A stretch of DNA of 5,944 nt from Ruminococcus sp. (GTDB lineage Bacteria > Bacillota > Clostridia > Oscillospirales > Acutalibacteraceae): positions 1-5,944 of the forward strand of contig JAMPAE010000101.1 of NCBI GenBank assembly GCA_023667385.1, given 5' to 3'. The position numbers and the translations under genes are program-made. Every line of letters begins with the position of its first letter. The stretch's first letter is position 1. Shown here in pieces: positions 5,102 through 5,944 of this stretch. The notes beneath the pieces were generated by a model. It was not told where the DNA came from. It worked only from the letters and a program-made list of their open reading frames with translations, and did not search any database.

Positions 5102-5254
5102 ATCAATTACTTCTACCTAATTCACCTTTCTTAAATTTATATTGTCCGTTTATCCTGTTCCTTTTTGCTTCTGCTTACTGAATCAGTTAAATCACTTATA
5201 AACTGATATTCTTAATCACTTAATTGAATAAACCATAACTAAATCTATAAAACA
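5102..5254 (-). promoter_or_regulatory. untranslated leader between the 18-codon ORF and the Cys-rich gene
   Basis: These 153 nt carry no convincing ORF or promoter. They contain a hairpin, ATCAGTT (5207-5201) with AACTGAT (5188-5182) around a 12-nt loop, and two copies of AATCACTTA (plus-strand 5190-5198 and 5214-5222). Together with the short ORF upstream this gives an mRNA leader of about 250 nt, long enough for regulation after initiation, but no attenuator T tract is seen. Confidence 0.3.
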
Positions 5255-5311
5255 TTAGGATGAATTCTCATACATAAAAAGTTCAGCCTTAATTTTGTAG
5301 TTTTCCATCAT
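5255..5311 (-). CDS. 18-codon ORF (possible leader peptide) with a perfect ribosome binding site
   Basis: The peptide is MMENYKIKAELFMYENSS, ending in TAA. AGGAGGTG (5323-5316) precedes the first ATG, with GGAGG 6 nt upstream, the strongest ribosome binding site in the window. It lies a few tens of nt after a strong promoter and is the first ORF of the minus-strand operon; the Cys-rich gene follows 153 nt later. There is no signal sequence, membrane segment or Cys, and no run of a single amino acid that would mark a classical attenuation peptide. It may be a regulatory leader peptide, a small functional protein, or the 5' remnant of a longer gene truncated by a stop. Confidence 0.5.
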   Translation of the reverse strand: MMENYKIKAELFMYENSS

Positions 5312-5329
5312 TTTTCACCTCCTAACCCC

Positions 5330-5347
5330 CCTGTATATTCATACAGG
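5330..5347. promoter_or_regulatory. 18-bp palindromic operator at the start of the minus-strand operon
   Basis: CCTGTATATTCATACAGG is a perfect 7-bp inverted repeat with a 4-bp centre. It begins at the predicted +1 of the minus-strand promoter and lies 6 bp before the ribosome binding site of the 18-codon ORF, a classical repressor position. The divergent Xre regulator at 5456 is the nearest candidate. The form CTGT-N8-ACAG also matches the proteobacterial LexA box, though Firmicute LexA uses a different site. Confidence 0.55.
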
Positions 5348-5354
5348 TATAAAT

Positions 5355-5383
5355 ATACTATCATTATAATTACTTCCTGTCAA
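5355..5383 (-). promoter_or_regulatory. promoter of the Cys-rich/thioredoxin operon
   Basis: On the minus strand, a perfect TTGACA (5383-5378) is followed after 17 bp by TAGTAT (5360-5355), with TG one base before the -10 box (extended -10). Transcription is expected near 5348, at the edge of the palindrome. Confidence 0.65.
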
Positions 5384-5455
5384 TACAATTTATGTAAAAT
5401 GGCAACTATATTTTTATGAACCATGTGAATATAATTATAATCAGGTGGTGATATT

Positions 5456-5683
5456 ATGATGTTAGATGAGCAATATGGCAAAGTTGTTTTCAACCTCAGC
5501 GAAATGATTGAAAAAAGCGGATTGAGCAAAAACAAAATTGCTTTCAAAGCCGAAATTCAACGAACCCAGCTAAACAATTATTGCAAAGGGAAAATTCAGC
5601 GCATTGATTTGGATGTTCTCGCAAGGCTATGTTACGTTCTTGGGTGCACCCCGGGCGATTTGCTCGAATATAAAGAAAACTGA
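5456..5683 (+). CDS. small Xre-family helix-turn-helix regulator
   Basis: The 75-residue product is a single Cro/CI-type HTH domain: helix 1 around NLSEMIEKSG (13-22), scaffold helix LSKNKIAFKA (23-32), recognition helix QRTQLNNYCKGK (35-46), then IDLDVLARLCYVLGCTPGDLLEY (50-72), the conserved end of short, YozG-like Xre proteins. No second domain is present, so any signal must be sensed by the HTH fold, by a partner, or not at all. The start at 5456 has AGGTGG 7 nt upstream; a second ATG follows directly. Two TATAAT boxes (5430-5435, 5436-5441) lie just upstream but lack a good -35, so its own promoter is uncertain. It diverges from the Cys-rich/thioredoxin operon, with an 18-bp palindrome in the shared region, making it the likely regulator of that operon. 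Confidence 0.9.
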   Translation: MMLDEQYGKVVFNLSEMIEKSGLSKNKIAFKAEIQRTQLNNYCKGKIQRIDLDVLARLCYVLGCTPGDLLEYKEN

Positions 5684-5714
5684 CCGTCAGACTTGAAGTC
5701 GGCGGTCAGTTTTT
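5676..5714 (+). terminator. Rho-independent terminator overlapping the end of the Xre gene
   Basis: AAAACTGACCG (5676-5686) pairs with CGGTCAGTTTT (5703-5713), with a small inner GACT/AGTC helix and a T run at 5710-5714. The gene's TGA stop lies inside the left arm. Confidence 0.9.
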
Positions 5715-5718
5715 ATGC

Positions 5719-5828
5719 ACTCCCTCAGTCAAAAATGTAAACATTTTTGCCAGCTCCCTCAAAGAGGGAGCCATTAAAAGCCTTCCTCCCTGAGGAAGGT
5801 GGCACAACGAAGTTGTGACGGAAGGAGT
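5719..5828. repeat. 110-bp multi-hairpin palindromic repeat (MITE/REP-like)
   Basis: The element is bounded by imperfect inverted ends, ACTCCCTCAGTC (5719-5730) and GACGGAAGGAGT (5817-5828), matching at 10 of 12 positions. Inside are four consecutive perfect hairpins: AAAAATG/CATTTTT (5731-5748), GCTCCCTC/GAGGGAGC (5753-5771), CCTTCCTC/GAGGAAGG (5781-5799) and CACAAC/GTTGTG (5803-5817). It encodes no protein and sits in the convergent gap between the Xre gene and a minus-strand frame. A second partial copy nearby shows it is repeated. From memory, similar CTCCCTCAGTC elements are dispersed in gut Clostridia; the mobilising enzyme is not visible. Confidence 0.75.
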
Positions 5829-5842
5829 GGCAACCTGACTGT

Positions 5843-5944
5843 TTACTCTGCGTGAATTTCAGCGCTGAGGACTCCCTCAGTCAGCTTCGCTGACAGCTTC
5901 CTCGGCGGCACCAATCCCACGGCAGGCACAACCTCACCCGCCAT
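5843..5944 (-). CDS. possible C-terminal part of a gene entering from the right edge
   Basis: A minus-strand frame is open from the window edge to the TAA at 5845-5843, giving 33 residues starting MAGEVVPAVGLVPP. An ATG coincides with the very edge (5944-5942), so it is unclear whether this is the true start or an internal Met. Codon choice is G+C-rich, like the EF-G gene. Residues about 15-25 (RKLSAKLTEGV) are encoded by a fragment of the palindromic repeat, suggesting the repeat landed in the gene's 3' end and supplied a new C-terminus. The plus strand is also open here, so coding is not certain. No family is recognisable. Confidence 0.4.
   Translation of the reverse strand: MAGEVVPAVGLVPPRKLSAKLTEGVLSAEIHAE
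5871..5903. repeat. partial second copy of the palindromic repeat
   Basis: ACTCCCTCAGTC (5871-5882) is identical to the left end of the 110-bp element. It is followed by a hairpin GTCAGC-TTC-GCTGAC (5880-5894) and AGCTTCCTC (5895-5903), which matches the first copy's AGCTCCCTC at 8 of 9 positions. Similarity then stops. The first hairpin has different bases in the two copies but stays paired. Confidence 0.65.

Noticed and set aside
5330..5347. Direct assignment of the palindrome as an SOS/LexA site
   Set aside because: The match is to the proteobacterial box, whereas Firmicute LexA recognises a CGAAC/GTTCG-type site; no SOS gene is nearby.

Overview
The window looks like chromosomal DNA from a low-to-middle G+C Firmicute, most likely a gut Clostridia/Oscillospiraceae-type bacterium. 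This is inferred from AT-rich intergenic DNA, AGGAGG-type ribosome binding sites, TTGACA/TATAAT-type promoters, short Xre-family regulators, a clostridial-style EF-G paralogue and a GC-rich palindromic repeat of a kind I associate with these genomes. No single marker fixes the species. The EF-G gene is visibly more G+C-rich than its surroundings and reads as resident. The AT-rich small genes on both sides look like accessory DNA.

Layout. At the left edge, minus-strand genes run off the window: a roughly 99-residue protein with paired CxxC motifs (425-126), then a possible next gene starting at 28 behind a GGGAGG site. The frame beyond the first gene's TAA stays open and protein-like for 40 codons, which suggests an in-frame nonsense change. 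Divergent from these is a 65-residue ribbon-helix-helix protein (548-745) with its own terminator. The stretch 801-1000 holds no convincing gene but has GC-richer hairpins, one resembling an oriT core. A 62-bp nested inverted repeat (1001-1062) precedes a GTG-started 72-residue Xre regulator (1104-1322) with a strong terminator.

At 1648-3717 is a complete EF-G-type translation factor (689 aa) with its own promoter, a leader hairpin and a decisive ribosome binding site. Its domain IV/V translocase features are kept, but the GTPase motifs are altered: DAPGK instead of DTPGH, and TKID instead of NKxD. A 14-bp perfect stem separates it from the converging operon.

The minus-strand operon 5348-3843 has a clear promoter, an 18-bp palindrome at its start point, an 18-codon ORF behind a perfect ribosome binding site, a membrane-anchored protein with a Ser/Gly linker and a Cys/His-rich C-terminal tail (5101-4442), and a membrane-anchored thioredoxin-fold protein with a CPTC active site (start overlapping the preceding stop). 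I infer that the thioredoxin-like protein acts on the cysteines of its neighbour outside the membrane. A second small Xre regulator (5456-5683) is divergent and is the natural candidate to bind the palindrome.

The right end contains a 110-bp multi-hairpin repeat with imperfect terminal inverted repeats (5719-5828). A partial second copy (5871-5903) appears to form part of the C-terminus of a minus-strand gene entering from beyond the right edge. No rRNA, tRNA or CRISPR array was seen.
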